A stretch of 64,000 nucleotides of DNA from Aquabacterium olei (GTDB taxonomy: Bacteria > Pseudomonadota > Gammaproteobacteria > Burkholderiales > Burkholderiaceae_C), in NCBI RefSeq assembly GCF_003100395.1, contig NZ_CP029210.1, forward strand, positions 3,782,001 to 3,846,000. Direction: 5' to 3'. This document shows, piece by piece, positions 36,113 through 48,600 of this stretch. A program made the position numbers and the translations under genes. Each line of letters begins with the position of its first letter. The first letter of the stretch is position 1. The notes beneath the pieces are model-generated. The model was not told where the DNA came from, made no database searches, and was given only the letters and a program-made list of their open reading frames with translations.

Positions 36113-38458
36113 TCAGGGCAGGTCGGTGGCGCTGGGCGGTGCGGTGCCGGCACGCGGGCCGACGCTGGCGCCCAGGCGCTCACGCAGGGACAGGGGCTTG
36201 CCGTGCAGCAGGTGGGCATAGACCACCGCGTTGGACAACACCTTCTTGACGTAATCGCGGGTTTCGGTGAACGGGATGTTCTCGACCCAGGCCGCGGCCT
36301 CGGTGCGTGGCCCTTCGCGCCAGCGCCGCGGACGGCCCGGGCCGGCGTTGTAGGCCGCGGCGGCCAGCGCCTGCATGCCCTGGAAGTCGTCCAGCACCAG
36401 CTTGAGGTAGCCCGCGCCGATGCGCAGATTGGTCTGCCTGTCGGTGAGCAGGTCGGGCTGGTAGGCGATGTCGAGCTTGCGCGCTGTCCAGGCGGCGGTG
36501 GCGGGCATCACCTGCATCAGCCCCGATGCCCCGACGTGCGAGCGGGCGGCCACCAGAAAGCGTGACTCCTGCCGGATCAGCCCCAGCATGTAGGCGGGGT
36601 CCAGGCCCACATCACGGGCCGCCGAGAGGATGTCCTGCCGGAAGGGCGTGGGATAGCGTTGGGCCAGGCTCACTTCGTTGCGGGTGCGTTCGCTGCCGTT
36701 GATGCAGCGGTCCCAGATCTCGCGCTGGCAGGCGAGTTCGGCCATGGTCAGGATGTCACGGTCGGCCATGCCACCGGGCTTGCCCCAGGTGAGGGTGTAG
36801 TTCCATTCGCGCACGGCCTCGCCACGCCAGCCGAGATCGAACAGGCGCAGCGCGCGGTCGGTGCCGGGCACGGCACGCGCCTGGGCCAGCTCCACCTCGG
36901 TGAACGGCGCCGGGGTGGCGGGGGCGCGCGCCGGGGTGCCGTGCAGCTCTTCGGCCGCCAGCTGACCGTAAAAGGTCAGCGGGTGCGCCACGCGCTGCAG
37001 CTGCGCGCGGGCCCGCTCGCGCAGCTCCTTGCGGGCCGGCTCGGCCGAGGCCTGTGCCGCCCGGGCCTGCAGCGCCTTGGCACGCCAGTAGGCCCACGCC
37101 GGGTCGGCCTGCTGTTCGGGCGCCATGGCATCCAGGGCCTGCTCGAGCTGGGCCCACGCCGCAGGCTGGCCCGCCGAGGCCGCACGCAGGGCAGCCCGGG
37201 CCATCCATGCCAGCGTCTCGGCCGACCAGCTCACGGGGATGCGTCCACCTGTCCCGAGGGCCAGGCCGCGGTCGGTCAGCGCGCGCTGGAAGTACGCCGG
37301 GGCCTCCGGGTTCAGGCGCCAGGCGGCCGAACGCCCGAGTTGCGCCCATGCCCAGCCGGCTTCTTCGGGTTGCCAGTGCCAGCGCTGTCGGAGCGTGTTG
37401 TCCTGGATGGCGGCCGCCGCGGCCGTCGTGTCGGTGCCGGCCCAGCGGATGAAGGCCAGCAGGTTGAGCTGGGCTTCGATCGGCTCGGGCAAGGCCAGGG
37501 GAATGGGCTGAGGTGCAGGCCGGTTGCGGGCCCGCGCCTTCGACACCGGCGCCTTGCGTGCAGGCGTGCCGGGAGCCCCCATGACGGCACCCGGCGCCTC
37601 GCTGCCTCGCGCGGCGGTTCCGCCTGCTGCGGCCGCAGTCGGCATCAGCAGGGCGGCCGGCTGACCGATCACCCGCGCCACCGCCTGCGCCAGCGGCTCA
37701 CCCAGCAGGCGGGCACTCTGCTGCACCGTCTTGAACTTGTCGGCCTCGAGCGCCAGGCGCAGTTTCACCCACACGTCCGCCTGGGTCAGCACGCCGGCGG
37801 CCAGCAGCGTCTGGGCCATGGCATCGCAGCCCTGATCCGGGTCTTTCTGCGTCCACCAGGCCTGGCGGGCCTGCTCCCGCAGGTCGCCGCCCTCCAGCGG
37901 GATACCCAGCTGCTGGCGCGCCAGCAAGCCGAGGCAGAGCACCTCGCGGTCGTCGTTCATGCGGAAAGTGGGCTGGATGCGCACGAAGGTCGACCAGTCC
38001 CGCCGCCGCCCCAGCTCCAGCAACCAGTCATTGCGAGCGCGGTCGGCCACGTAGGCGTCCGGCCAGCGCGCCAGGAAGGCGTCGACCTCGACCGGGGTGA
38101 TCTCGGACTGGCGCAGCAGGTACAGCCAGTAGTCGGCCCAGGGCGCCAGTGGATGGGCGGTGGCGATCAGGCCGTCACGGGCGCTGGTCAGCCGCTGGCG
38201 ATCCCGCAGGCGCCAGGCTTCGCGCGCCTCGAGGATGAGGGTGTCGTTGACCGCGGCCGTCTGCGCGCCCGCAAACGTGGGCGTCACCGCGGCCAGCCCG
38301 CCGAGGGCCGCGGGGGCAGTCAGCCCCCCCAGCGCGGTCAGCACGCCGGCCGTGGCCGCGGCCCATGCCAGGCGGGCCGCAGCCAACCAGCCGCCATGCC
38401 GGGCAGAGGGAAGCGGGATGCGCCGCGCGCGGGACGGATACTGTCGGGACGTGCTCAA
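36113..38458 (-). CDS. slt: soluble lytic murein transglycosylase
   Basis: A 781-residue periplasmic enzyme that cleaves peptidoglycan to 1,6-anhydro-muropeptides. The start is best read as TTG 38458, with AAGG seven bases upstream, giving a Tat/Sec-like signal with a basic n-region and a long Ala-rich core ending FAGAQ. The long alpha-helical superhelix fills residues ~75-590, and the catalytic SLT domain ~610-760 has the Glu in MLGLIRQESRF, then GASGLMQVMPATA and AAAYNAGPGRPRRW. Only 17 bases separate it from the divergent cyclo-ligase gene. Confidence 0.9.
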   Translation of the reverse strand: MSTSRQYPSRARRIPLPSARHGGWLAAARLAWAAATAGVLTALGGLTAPAALGGLAAVTPTFAGAQTAAVNDTLILEAREAWRLRDRQRLTSARDGLIATAHPLAPWADYWLYLLRQSEITPVEVDAFLARWPDAYVADRARNDWLLELGRRRDWSTFVRIQPTFRMNDDREVLCLGLLARQQLGIPLEGGDLREQARQAWWTQKDPDQGCDAMAQTLLAAGVLTQADVWVKLRLALEADKFKTVQQSARLLGEPLAQAVARVIGQPAALLMPTAAAAGGTAARGSEAPGAVMGAPGTPARKAPVSKARARNRPAPQPIPLALPEPIEAQLNLLAFIRWAGTDTTAAAAAIQDNTLRQRWHWQPEEAGWAWAQLGRSAAWRLNPEAPAYFQRALTDRGLALGTGGRIPVSWSAETLAWMARAALRAASAGQPAAWAQLEQALDAMAPEQQADPAWAYWRAKALQARAAQASAEPARKELRERARAQLQRVAHPLTFYGQLAAEELHGTPARAPATPAPFTEVELAQARAVPGTDRALRLFDLGWRGEAVREWNYTLTWGKPGGMADRDILTMAELACQREIWDRCINGSERTRNEVSLAQRYPTPFRQDILSAARDVGLDPAYMLGLIRQESRFLVAARSHVGASGLMQVMPATAAWTARKLDIAYQPDLLTDRQTNLRIGAGYLKLVLDDFQGMQALAAAAYNAGPGRPRRWREGPRTEAAAWVENIPFTETRDYVKKVLSNAVVYAHLLHGKPLSLRERLGASVGPRAGTAPPSATDLP

Positions 38459-38475
38459 TTGATGGACCTTGTTGG

Positions 38476-39063
38476 ATGACCTTGACCGCTGCCCCCGATG
38501 CCGATGCCCGCACCCTGCTGCGCCGCCGCCTGCTGGCGGCGCGGCGCGACTGGGCCACCACCCCGGCCGCCGAAACGGCACAACAGGCCCTGGCCGATCG
38601 GCTGCAGGCCGTGCTGGCGCAACTCGAGCCTCAGACCCTGGGTCTGTACTGGCCGGTCAAGGGAGAATTTAACCCAAGGGATGTCGCCTTGTCGGCCCTG
38701 TCCACATGGCACTGCGGCCTCGCCCTGCCCTTTGCGCAACGCGATCCGGTGGTCATGACGTATCGCCCCTGGACCGGTGGGGAGCCGGACGGCGTGGATG
38801 AATGCGGCCTGCCGAGCCCTGCCACGACGAAGACCGTGGAACCGGACGTGGTGCTGGTGCCCTGCCTGGGCTTCACGGCCGCCGGGTTCCGCCTGGGCTA
38901 CGGGGGCGGATACTTCGACCGCTACCTGGCTGCGCACCCCGGTGTGACGGCCATTGGCCTCGCATGGGACGAAGGCCAGCTGGCAGACACCGACCTGATG
39001 CCGGCCCCGCACGACATCCCGCTGCTGGCGGTGTTGACCCCGTCCGGGGTCTGGGGCGGCTGA
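38476..39063 (+). CDS. 5-formyltetrahydrofolate cyclo-ligase
   Basis: A 195-residue enzyme that converts 5-formyl-THF to 5,10-methenyl-THF using ATP, clearing a dead-end folate. Motifs: LLRRRLLAARRDW at the N terminus, LYWPVKGEFNPR, and the ATP-binding LGYGGGYFDRYLA near residue 137. It supplies one-carbon units that link to the MetF-dependent methyl cycle in this window. In many proteobacteria 6S RNA precedes this gene; there is no room here. Confidence 0.92.
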   Translation: MTLTAAPDADARTLLRRRLLAARRDWATTPAAETAQQALADRLQAVLAQLEPQTLGLYWPVKGEFNPRDVALSALSTWHCGLALPFAQRDPVVMTYRPWTGGEPDGVDECGLPSPATTKTVEPDVVLVPCLGFTAAGFRLGYGGGYFDRYLAAHPGVTAIGLAWDEGQLADTDLMPAPHDIPLLAVLTPSGVWGG

Positions 39064-39107
39064 ACGGGGCTGCGCTGACCGCGCATGCCGGCACGGCGGA
39101 AAGCGAG

Positions 39108-39139
39108 ACAAAACAAAGGCGCCCCGCGAGGGGGCGCCT
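39108..39139 (-). terminator. Rho-independent terminator of the PEP-CTERM gene
   Basis: On the minus strand a 9-bp stem (aggcgcccc / ggggcgcct, 39131-39139 and 39117-39125) is followed by ttgttttgt. It lies 25 bases after the gene's stop. Confidence 0.8.
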
Positions 39140-39163
39140 GATTCAAGCGGAGCGCGGTGCAGC

Positions 39164-39853
39164 TCAGCGGGTGCGGCGTCGCGTGGCCACGGCCACGCCC
39201 AGCAGGCCCACGCCCATCAGGGCGTACGTCGAGGGCTCCGGCACCGCCGGGGTCGGGCCCGTCACATCGGCCGCGAACGTGCCGAAGTTGATGCTCTTGG
39301 CGGTGTTCACATAGAAGGCCAGCGTGGGCAGACCGAAGGCCGACAGCATGGCCGTGGCCGCGCCATCCGTCAGGAACAGCTGGCCGGTGCTCAGGTAGCC
39401 CGTGCCCAGCGCGGCATTGAAGTTTTCGGAGACAGAGGCCGAGGCCGAGGTGAGCAGCTGCCCGGTGTACTTGACGCTGCCATCCAGCGCCAGCGTGCCG
39501 GAGAGCGACTTGCTCGCCTGGCTGTAGCTGATGTTGGTGATGCTCAGCACCGAGGTCTTGTAGTTCAGGTTGAAGCCCGAACTGGCGCTGGTGTTGCCCA
39601 GAAAGTCCGCCGCCGAGGGGCTGCTGAGGGAAACGGCCGTGAACGCCTCGCTCAGCTTGTTCGAGCTGGCATCGTACGTGGCGTCGCCGACCGACGAGAA
39701 GGTCGCGCCGGTCAGCAGTTGCGTGATGTCGGAGCTGAGGGTCAGAACGGCCTGGGTGGGCGCCGTGAAGGCCGCCGCATGAACGGCTGCGCCGGCCGTC
39801 AGGGCCGCCACCGCCACGCCCGCTTGCGCGAGCCGGGTCAGGGTGCTGTGCAT
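39164..39853 (-). CDS. PEP-CTERM sorting-domain protein
   Basis: A 229-residue secreted protein with signal peptide (cleavage near AVHAAA) and a C-terminal PEP-CTERM tripartite tail: VPEPSTYALMGVGLLGVAVATRRRTR, with the PEP motif, a membrane helix and an Arg cluster. The body is Ser/Thr/Ala-rich beta structure, typical of surface or extracellular-matrix components processed by an exosortase (EpsH) that must be encoded elsewhere. RBS AAGGTG precedes ATG 39853. Confidence 0.87.
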   Translation of the reverse strand: MHSTLTRLAQAGVAVAALTAGAAVHAAAFTAPTQAVLTLSSDITQLLTGATFSSVGDATYDASSNKLSEAFTAVSLSSPSAADFLGNTSASSGFNLNYKTSVLSITNISYSQASKSLSGTLALDGSVKYTGQLLTSASASVSENFNAALGTGYLSTGQLFLTDGAATAMLSAFGLPTLAFYVNTAKSINFGTFAADVTGPTPAVPEPSTYALMGVGLLGVAVATRRRTR

Positions 39854-40034
39854 GTGTATCACCTTAGATTGCAGTTGTTGGTTGGCACTGCCACAAGGCA
39901 GTTGAAACCATGCTGCAGCGGGCGCACGCCCCACCCCATATCGTTGACCCTTAAACACCCCCCAAGCGTGGGGCAGCATCCGGGCGCCTTGGGCCAGGAT
40001 TGCTCGCGCTTTCGCCCCTGCGTTCCTGACGCAC

Positions 40035-40060
40035 ACAAAAAAGCCCCCTTGCGGGGGCCG
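40035..40060 (-). terminator. Rho-independent terminator of ompW-type gene
   Basis: The stem gccccc/gggggc with a TTGC-type loop (40043-40058) is followed on the minus strand by six T residues. It lies 37 bases after the OmpW-type stop. Confidence 0.85.
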
Positions 40061-40097
40061 TTTCAAGCGGCGCACCGGCCGGGCCGGTGCAGCGCCA

Positions 40098-40736
40098 TCA
40101 GAAGCGGTAGCCGAGGCCGATGCCGAAGACGATCGGGTCAACCTTCACGGTGGCGGCCTTGCCAGCAACCGGGTGGGTCACATCGGCGCGGATATCGATC
40201 TTCTTAAAGTCCACGTTAAGCGCGAGTTCCTTGGTGATCGGGAAGTCAGCACCGATCTGGAAGGCCGTCCCCCAGCTGCTCTCTTCCAGCTTGAGAGCGT
40301 TGCCGTCCGGGTAAGTCAGCTTCACTGCCGAGAAGCGCGTGTAGTTCACGCCCGCGCCGATGTAGGGGCGCACGGTGGGATGGTCAGGCGCGAAGTGGTA
40401 TTGCAGCGTGAGCGTAGGAGGCAAGTGGCGCAGGGTGCCGAGCTTCGCATCACCTGCGTAAACAGTGTGCTTCTGCGGCGAAGTGGCGATCAGTTCCAAT
40501 GCAAGATTGTTGGTGACGAAGTAAGAAGCGTCCACTTCCCAGATGTACTTCGAGTTCACCTTGATGGCGTTGTCCGGGACGATGGGGCCGGTGCTTTCGT
40601 TGGCCGGCTCCAGGTACAGCGCGCGGGCACGCACCACGATGTCACCGGCAGCGGCTTGCGAGACGGCGGGGGTCAGGGCGGCGCAGGCCAGGGCAACTGC
40701 GGCGATCAGGCTCGAGCGGGTGAAGATGGTGCTCAT
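40098..40736 (-). CDS. OmpW-family outer-membrane protein
   Basis: A 212-residue eight-stranded barrel. Signal peptide cleavage is near SQAAAGD (~residue 30). Family hallmarks: VRARALYLEPANES after cleavage, IWEVDASYFVTNNLALELIA, LPPTLTLQYHF and GAGVNYTRFS, with terminal Phe in GIGLGYRF. OmpW forms a narrow hydrophobic channel and often responds to redox or osmotic stress. It has its own ribosome site (AAGAAGGAACGACC before ATG) and terminator. It stands alone. Confidence 0.92.
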   Translation of the reverse strand: MSTIFTRSSLIAAVALACAALTPAVSQAAAGDIVVRARALYLEPANESTGPIVPDNAIKVNSKYIWEVDASYFVTNNLALELIATSPQKHTVYAGDAKLGTLRHLPPTLTLQYHFAPDHPTVRPYIGAGVNYTRFSAVKLTYPDGNALKLEESSWGTAFQIGADFPITKELALNVDFKKIDIRADVTHPVAGKAATVKVDPIVFGIGLGYRF

Positions 40737-40949
40737 GGTCGTTCCTTCTTGTTCAGTGGCTTGTGGATCGCCGGAGGGCTTTCCATGACATCATTGCAGC
40801 AAGCGGAACGTCGCCCGGACTTGTGCTGCATCAAGTCGCCACCCGGGCCGGGGCCGCGCGAGGGGCAGCGCCCCGGGTGCTTTGCGTCAGATCAGACATC
40901 GGTGATGCGTCCGCGCAACGCCGGGCGACACACCGCCCGGCAGCAGCAC

Positions 40950-41813
40950 TCACGCGGAGGGCGTGAGGCCCAGGCGCTCGCAGATGGCCTTGACCGGGCC
41001 GGCCTGGTTCATCGTGTAGAAGTGCAGCCCCGGCACGCCCGCACAGCGCAGCTGGTCGCACAGGTCCGTCACCACATCGAGGCCGAAGGCCTGGATCGAG
41101 GCCTTGTCGTCGCCGAAGCCTTCGAGCCGGCTGCGGATCCAGCGCGGGATCTCGGCGCCGCACGCGTCCGAGAACCGCAGCAACTGGCTGCTGTTGGTGA
41201 TCGGCATGATGCCGGGGATCACCGGGATGTCGGCGCCCAGCGCGGCCGCCTCGTCCACGAAGCGGAAGTAGGCGTCGCTGTTGTAGAAGTACTGGGTGAG
41301 CGCGGCGTTGGCCCCAGCCTTCACCTTCGTGACGTAGGCATTCAGGTCGGCCTGCGGGTTGCGGGCCTGCGGGTGCATCTCGGGGTAGGCGGCCACTTCG
41401 ATGTGGAAGTGGTCGCCCGTCTCGGCGCGGATGAAGGCCACCAGGTCGGACGCATAGCGGAACTCACCGAAGCCGCCGTAGCCGCTGGGCAGGTCGCCTC
41501 GCAACGCCACGATGCGGCGGATGCCTTCGGCCTTGAACTGCTGCAGCTGGGCGCGCACGCCGTCCTTGCTGGCGCCGATGCACGAGAAGTGCGGCGCGGC
41601 ATCGAAGCCCTCACGCAGGATGGCGCACACCGTCTGCAGCGTGCCGTCCTGGGTGGAGCCGCCGGCACCATACGTCACCGAGCAGTAAGTGGGTTTCAGT
41701 GGATAGAGCTGCTGGCGCACGGCGGCCAGCTTGTCCACGCCCTCGGGGGTCTTGGGCGGGAAGAACTCCATGCTGATGGGCAGCGCAGGCTGCGAACGCG
41801 TCAGGGTCGTCAT
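40950..41813 (-). CDS. metF: 5,10-methylenetetrahydrofolate reductase
   Basis: A 287-residue FAD enzyme making 5-methyl-THF, the methyl donor for methionine synthase. Motifs: ISMEFFPPKTPEG at the N terminus with the catalytic Glu, SVTYGAGGST, ALRGDLPSG, and EVAAYPEMHPQA. ATG 41813 is five bases from the end of tlyA, so it is the last gene of the ahcY-tlyA-metF unit. Standing behind the SAH riboswitch, it would be raised when SAH accumulates, matching its role in regenerating methionine. Confidence 0.94.
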   Translation of the reverse strand: MTTLTRSQPALPISMEFFPPKTPEGVDKLAAVRQQLYPLKPTYCSVTYGAGGSTQDGTLQTVCAILREGFDAAPHFSCIGASKDGVRAQLQQFKAEGIRRIVALRGDLPSGYGGFGEFRYASDLVAFIRAETGDHFHIEVAAYPEMHPQARNPQADLNAYVTKVKAGANAALTQYFYNSDAYFRFVDEAAALGADIPVIPGIMPITNSSQLLRFSDACGAEIPRWIRSRLEGFGDDKASIQAFGLDVVTDLCDQLRCAGVPGLHFYTMNQAGPVKAICERLGLTPSA

Positions 41814-41817
41814 GGAC

Positions 41818-42591
<774 letters not shown>

Positions 42592-42682
42592 GAATTTCCT
42601 TGTGATGGATCGAGGCACTCACGCGGCGCACCGCGATCAAGCAAACCACCGCGGATCTGGCTTGGCCAGTCCGCTGGTGGTT

Positions 42683-42709
42683 GCCCCCTTGAGGGGGCGG
42701 CCGAAGGCC
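42683..42709 (-). repeat. double hairpin repeat between ahcY and tlyA
   Basis: A perfect hairpin gccccc-ttga-gggggc (42683-42698) is followed directly by ggcc-gaa-ggcc (42699-42709). No T-run follows, so it is not a classic terminator. The compound shape resembles short GC palindromes scattered in Burkholderiales genomes (REP-like), and may stabilise or attenuate the mRNA between ahcY and tlyA. Confidence 0.5.
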
Positions 42710-42720
42710 GTAGGGGGTGG

Positions 42721-44157
<1,437 letters not shown>

Positions 44158-44220
44158 GGTCAGGGCTCCGAAAGGATCAGAAGCCGCCGTGCGCTGCCGG
44201 GGGTCGGAAAGGCAAATAGA

Positions 44221-44337
44221 TGCAACTCACCCAGCGGGACACATGCGGGTGAGCGCCGTTGCAAGAGGTCTTGTCTTTCGAGCCTGGGGCCTGCGCCGAC
44301 CGGAGGGTCAGGGGCCTTGCAACGCTCCTCGAAAGCG
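44221..44337 (-). ncRNA. SAH riboswitch in the ahcY leader
   Basis: The minus strand has the full SAH-aptamer order. P1 is made of ctttcgag and ctcgaaag (perfect 8 bp). Inside it are GAGGAGCGTTGCAA, a GC-rich variable hairpin and CAGGCTCG; then GCAACGGCGCTCACCC closes the pseudoknot with GCGTTGC. A further stem ctcaccc/gggtgag follows. These are the conserved blocks of the known SAH class found upstream of ahcY/metH in Beta- and Gammaproteobacteria, an ON switch when SAH rises. It ends 63 bases before the ahcY ATG. Confidence 0.93.
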
Positions 44338-44343
44338 GACGTG

Positions 44344-44349
44344 AGTATA
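44344..44349 (-). promoter_or_regulatory. -10 element for ahcY operon
   Basis: TATACT on the minus strand sits seven bases before the riboswitch P1 stem, so transcription would start at the first aptamer bases. The -35 region is weak (GC-rich). Confidence 0.6.
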
Positions 44350-44371
44350 AATCGTCCGGGGCGGCCTGTGT

Positions 44372-45439
44372 TCAGGTTTCGGGCGACGACGCGAGGACGA
44401 CGCGATTGCGGCCGGCCTGTTTGCCCGCATAGAGCGCACGGTCTGCGCGGGCCAGGGCCTGGTCGAAGGCGTCACCGGCCACCAGCACGCTGACCCCCAC
44501 CGTCATGGCCAGGGTCAGGGGGCGGCCGTCGGCGCCCGCCACGCGCAACTGCTGGACGCCGGCCCGCAGGCGCTCGGCCACCGCCATCGCCTCCGGCACC
44601 TCGGTGCCGGGCAGCAGGATCAGGAACTCCTCGCCGCCCCAGCGGGCCACATGGTCGACCTGGCGCACCCCGGCGCGCAGCACCTCGGCCACGGCCTTGA
44701 GGGCGTCGTCACCGGTCTCATGGCCATGGGTGTCGTTGATCGCCTTGAAGTGATCGACATCGCCCAGCAGCACCGCCAGCTGCCCCGCGCCGCGGGCCAC
44801 CCGCGCGGCCTCGCGTTGGGCGGCCTCCATCGCGGCCCGCCGGTTGCGCAACTGCGTGAGCGGGTCGGTGCGCGCCAGATCCTGCAGGCGGGCGTGGGCC
44901 AGGGTCACCAGCCGGTAGTAGATGGTGGCCAGCAGGGCCAGGATGACGAGGGTGCAGGTGAGGTTGAAGTAGTACAGGACGTCGACCACCGTCTGGGACG
45001 CGGTCATGTAGGGCGCCGCCCCGCGCCAGCGCCAGTCCATCAGCAGATAGAGCAGCCCGGTGAGCACCACCAGCACCGTCTTCCCGGCGGGCGCCAGCAT
45101 CGAGTTCACGATGAGCACCGGGATGATGAGGATGATGTAGAAGTGAAAGCCGCTGTCCCAGCCGATGGCCTGCACCGCCAGCACGCCGTGGGCGATGATT
45201 TCCAGCGCCATCAACCCCATCGACAGGCGGACGTGCCCGTTGCGCAGCAGCAGGCCGGTCAGCACGTACAGCAGGACGCTGGCGATGTTGACCAGCGCCA
45301 GCGATCGCACCCCGGTGAAATGGAAGACCAGGATCAGGCAGAAATGGGTGATCCCCGCCACGATGGCCACGGCCCCCATGAGTTCGCGGAAGACATCCAG
45401 CGACGAACCAGGGTGAAAGAGGGTGAGAAGGCGGCGCAA
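44372..45439 (-). CDS. membrane diguanylate cyclase (GGDEF)
   Basis: A ~355-residue protein with five to six N-terminal helices (VAIVAGITHFCLILVFHF onward, to about residue 190) and a GGDEF domain: ARTDPLTQLRNRR start, DHFKAINDTHGHETGD, active site ARWGGEEFLILL, and an intact inhibitory RQVD I-site. The start is uncertain; TTG 45439 gives a short cytoplasmic lead before the first helix, and ATG 45379 would start at the helix itself. It is divergent from the GGDEF-EAL gene with a ~240-base gap. Confidence 0.82.
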   Translation of the reverse strand: MRRLLTLFHPGSSLDVFRELMGAVAIVAGITHFCLILVFHFTGVRSLALVNIASVLLYVLTGLLLRNGHVRLSMGLMALEIIAHGVLAVQAIGWDSGFHFYIILIIPVLIVNSMLAPAGKTVLVVLTGLLYLLMDWRWRGAAPYMTASQTVVDVLYYFNLTCTLVILALLATIYYRLVTLAHARLQDLARTDPLTQLRNRRAAMEAAQREAARVARGAGQLAVLLGDVDHFKAINDTHGHETGDDALKAVAEVLRAGVRQVDHVARWGGEEFLILLPGTEVPEAMAVAERLRAGVQQLRVAGADGRPLTLAMTVGVSVLVAGDAFDQALARADRALYAGKQAGRNRVVLASSPET

Positions 45440-45679
45440 GGCAGGGGGCTGGGTTTCAGCGCGGGTAAGCGGACTCGATCGTCCTGTGTATCGGCATTTG
45501 GCGATGCGGGCTTGAGCCGTGTGACGAACCCGTGGCGATCGTGACAAAACCGGCGCAAATACGGCTGCGGCTCGAGCATAACGACACGTCGGCCACCCGA
45601 CAATAACGCCGGGAGCCGACGCAAGGCACGCGAACGGGGCTCCCCCGCCCCCACCCTCCTCTGGTCCATACCCCTCTGG

Positions 45680-48600
45680 ATGACTTGCCCCGCCCCGCTG
45701 CCCCCCGATGAAGCCCACCGTCTGGCGCGCTTGAAGGCGCTGGCGGTGCTCGATACCGCACCCGAACCGGTGTTCGACGCGCTGACCCGGCTGGCCAGCC
45801 AGGTGTGCGGCGTGCCGATCGCGCTGGTGTCGCTGATCGATGCCGAGCGGCAGTGGTTCAAGTCGGCCACGGGCCTGGAGGGGGTGAGCGAGACGCCGCG
45901 CGATGTCGCCTTCTGTGCGCATGCCATCCTCGGAAGCGACGTGCTGGAGGTGAACGACGCCCGGCAGGACCCGCGGTTCGAACGCAACCCGCTGGTGTGC
46001 GACGACCCGCACATCCGCTTCTACGCCGGCGCACCGATTGCGCTCGACGACGGCACCCGCATCGGCACGCTGTGCGTGATCGACCGCGAGCCCCGTGAAC
46101 TGAACGCCCACCAGCGCGCCATGCTGCGCGAACTGGCCGATGCCGCGGCCGCGGCGCTGGCGATGCGCGGGCAGGCGATCGAGCAGACGCTGCAGGCCAA
46201 GAGCCGCTACGAAGACGAACTGCGCGAGCGGGAGCACCGTTACCGCATGCTGGTGGAGGACCAGTCGGAGCTCATCTCGCTGATGGACCCGGACGGCACG
46301 CTGCGCTTCGTCAACGGGGCCTATGCCCGCTTCCTGGGGGTCGAGGCGGAGGCGCTCGTGGGTCGCTCCATCTACGACCTGATCGCACCAGAGGACTGTT
46401 CAGGGGTCCGCCAGCACCTGGCGGCGCTGTGCGAGCAGGGCGAGGTCTGGGATGGCGAGAACCGCATGCAGGGCCATGATGGCCGACTGCACTGGTTCGG
46501 CTGGACGAACCGAGTTCGCCGCGACGCCGAGGGCCGCGTGCTGTGCATCCACTCCGTGGGACGAGACGTCACGGCCTACCGCGCGGCCGCCGAGGCACTG
46601 CGCCAGAGCGAAGCGCGCCTGCGCACGCTGTACGAGCGGACACCGGCGATGCTGTGCTCGATGGACGCGGCCAACCGGATCCTCACGGTCAGCGACACCT
46701 GGCTGGACAAGATGGGCTACGCCCGTGACGAAGTGGTGGGCCGCCCGGTCGATGCGCTGATGGCGCCGGGCATGGCACCCACCCGGGCCCACGCCCGTGC
46801 CGAACTCGAGCGTCACGGGCGGTGCCTGGACATGCCCTACCGCCTGCTCCGCAAGGACGGCTCCGTGCTGGAAACGCTGATGTCGGCCATCCTGGAGCGG
46901 GACGACCACGACCAGCATGTCCGCACGGTCACCATCCTGGAAGACGTGACGCGCCGGCGCGCCGTCGAGGCCGAGCTGAAGGCCCACCAGGAGCGCCTGC
47001 GCGTGGCCACGCAGGCCAACGGCATCGGCATCTGGGAATTCGACATCGCGGCCGACCGCCTGATGTGGAGCGACGAGATGTTCGGCATCTTCGGCTGCCC
47101 GCGGGAGACCTTCTCCGGCAAGCTGGACGACTGGCGGCGTTGCATTCACCCGGATGACCGCGCCCATTCGGCGCAGGTGTTTGCCGAGGCGCTGGCCGGC
47201 CGGCGTACGCTGGATTACGACTTCCGCGTGCAGCATCCCGACGGCACCATGCGTTCGGTCTACGCGCGCGCCACCATCTTCCGCGACGACCACGGTCAGG
47301 CGGTGCGCGTGGTGGGCACGAACTACGACATCACCGAGCGCAAGCGCATGGAGCGCGAACTGGCCGAGAAGCACGAGCTGCTGCGGGTGACGCTGCTCTC
47401 CATCGGCGACGCCGTGATCACCACCGATGCACAAGGCCGTGTGCAGTGGCTGAACCCCGTGGCCGAACGCATGACGGCCTGGAGCACCGAGGCCGCGCGC
47501 GGCCTGCCCCTGGCCGAGGTCTTCCAGATCGTGGACGAGCACAGCCGCCTGCCCGCGCCCTGCCCGGTCACGCGCTGCCTGTCCGACCACCACGCGATTC
47601 CGCTGTGCCGCCATACGCAACTGCTCTCGCGCAACGGCAGCGAGTACGGCATCGAGGAATCGGCCGCGCCCATCCGCGATGACCAGGGCACCGTGCTGGG
47701 CGTGGTGCTCGTGTTCCACGATGTGACCGAGCAGCGCCGCATGGGCCGCGAGATGCGCTTTCGCGCGACGCACGACGAGCTGACGGGGCTCATCAACCGG
47801 GGCGAGTTCGAACGGCGCCTGACGCACACGCTGGAGAAGGCCCACGCCGACCGCACGCACCACGCGATGATGTACATCGACCTGGACCAGTTCAAGCTCG
47901 TCAACGATGCGTGCGGCCACGCCATGGGCGACCAGCTGCTGTGCCAGGTCACCACGCTGCTGCAGGGTTGCGTGCGGTCGCGCGACACGCTCGCGCGCCT
48001 GGGCGGCGACGAGTTCGGCGTGATCCTCGAGCACTGCACGGTCGAGCAGGCACAGCGTGTGGCCCAGCAGATCTGCGACGCGATGGAGGACTTCCGCTTC
48101 ACGCACGAAGGTCGGCGCTTCCGCATCGGCACCAGCATCGGTCTCGTGCCGGTGGATGCGCGCTGGGCCAACGCCTCACTGGTGCTGCAGGCGGCGGACA
48201 CCGCCTGCTACGCCGCCAAGGAGGCCGGCCGCAACCGCGTGCACGCCTGGTACGACACCGACCAGATGCTCAAGGCCCGCCAGGGCGAGATGCAATGGGC
48301 CAGCCGGCTGGAGCAGGCCATCGACGAAGACCGCTTCGTGCTGTACGCGCAGCGCATCGCCCCGCTGGGCCAACACGCCGCGCACGAAGGGCTGCACGCC
48401 GAGTTGCTGATCCGCCTGCGCGACGACGACGGCAAGCTCATCCCGCCCGGCGCCTTCCTGCCCGCCGCGGAGCGCTTCCACATGGCCTCCCGCATCGACC
48501 GCTGGGTGCTGCGCCACGCCTTCCGCGTGCTCGAGGCCCACGAAGGCGACCTGGGTCACGTGGCCACGCTGACCGTCAACCTCTCGGGCCAGTCCATCGG

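Noticed and set aside
38459..38475. Expected 6S RNA next to the 5-formyl-THF cyclo-ligase gene
   Set aside because: Only 17 bases lie upstream and 100 bases downstream; no 6S-like structure fits.
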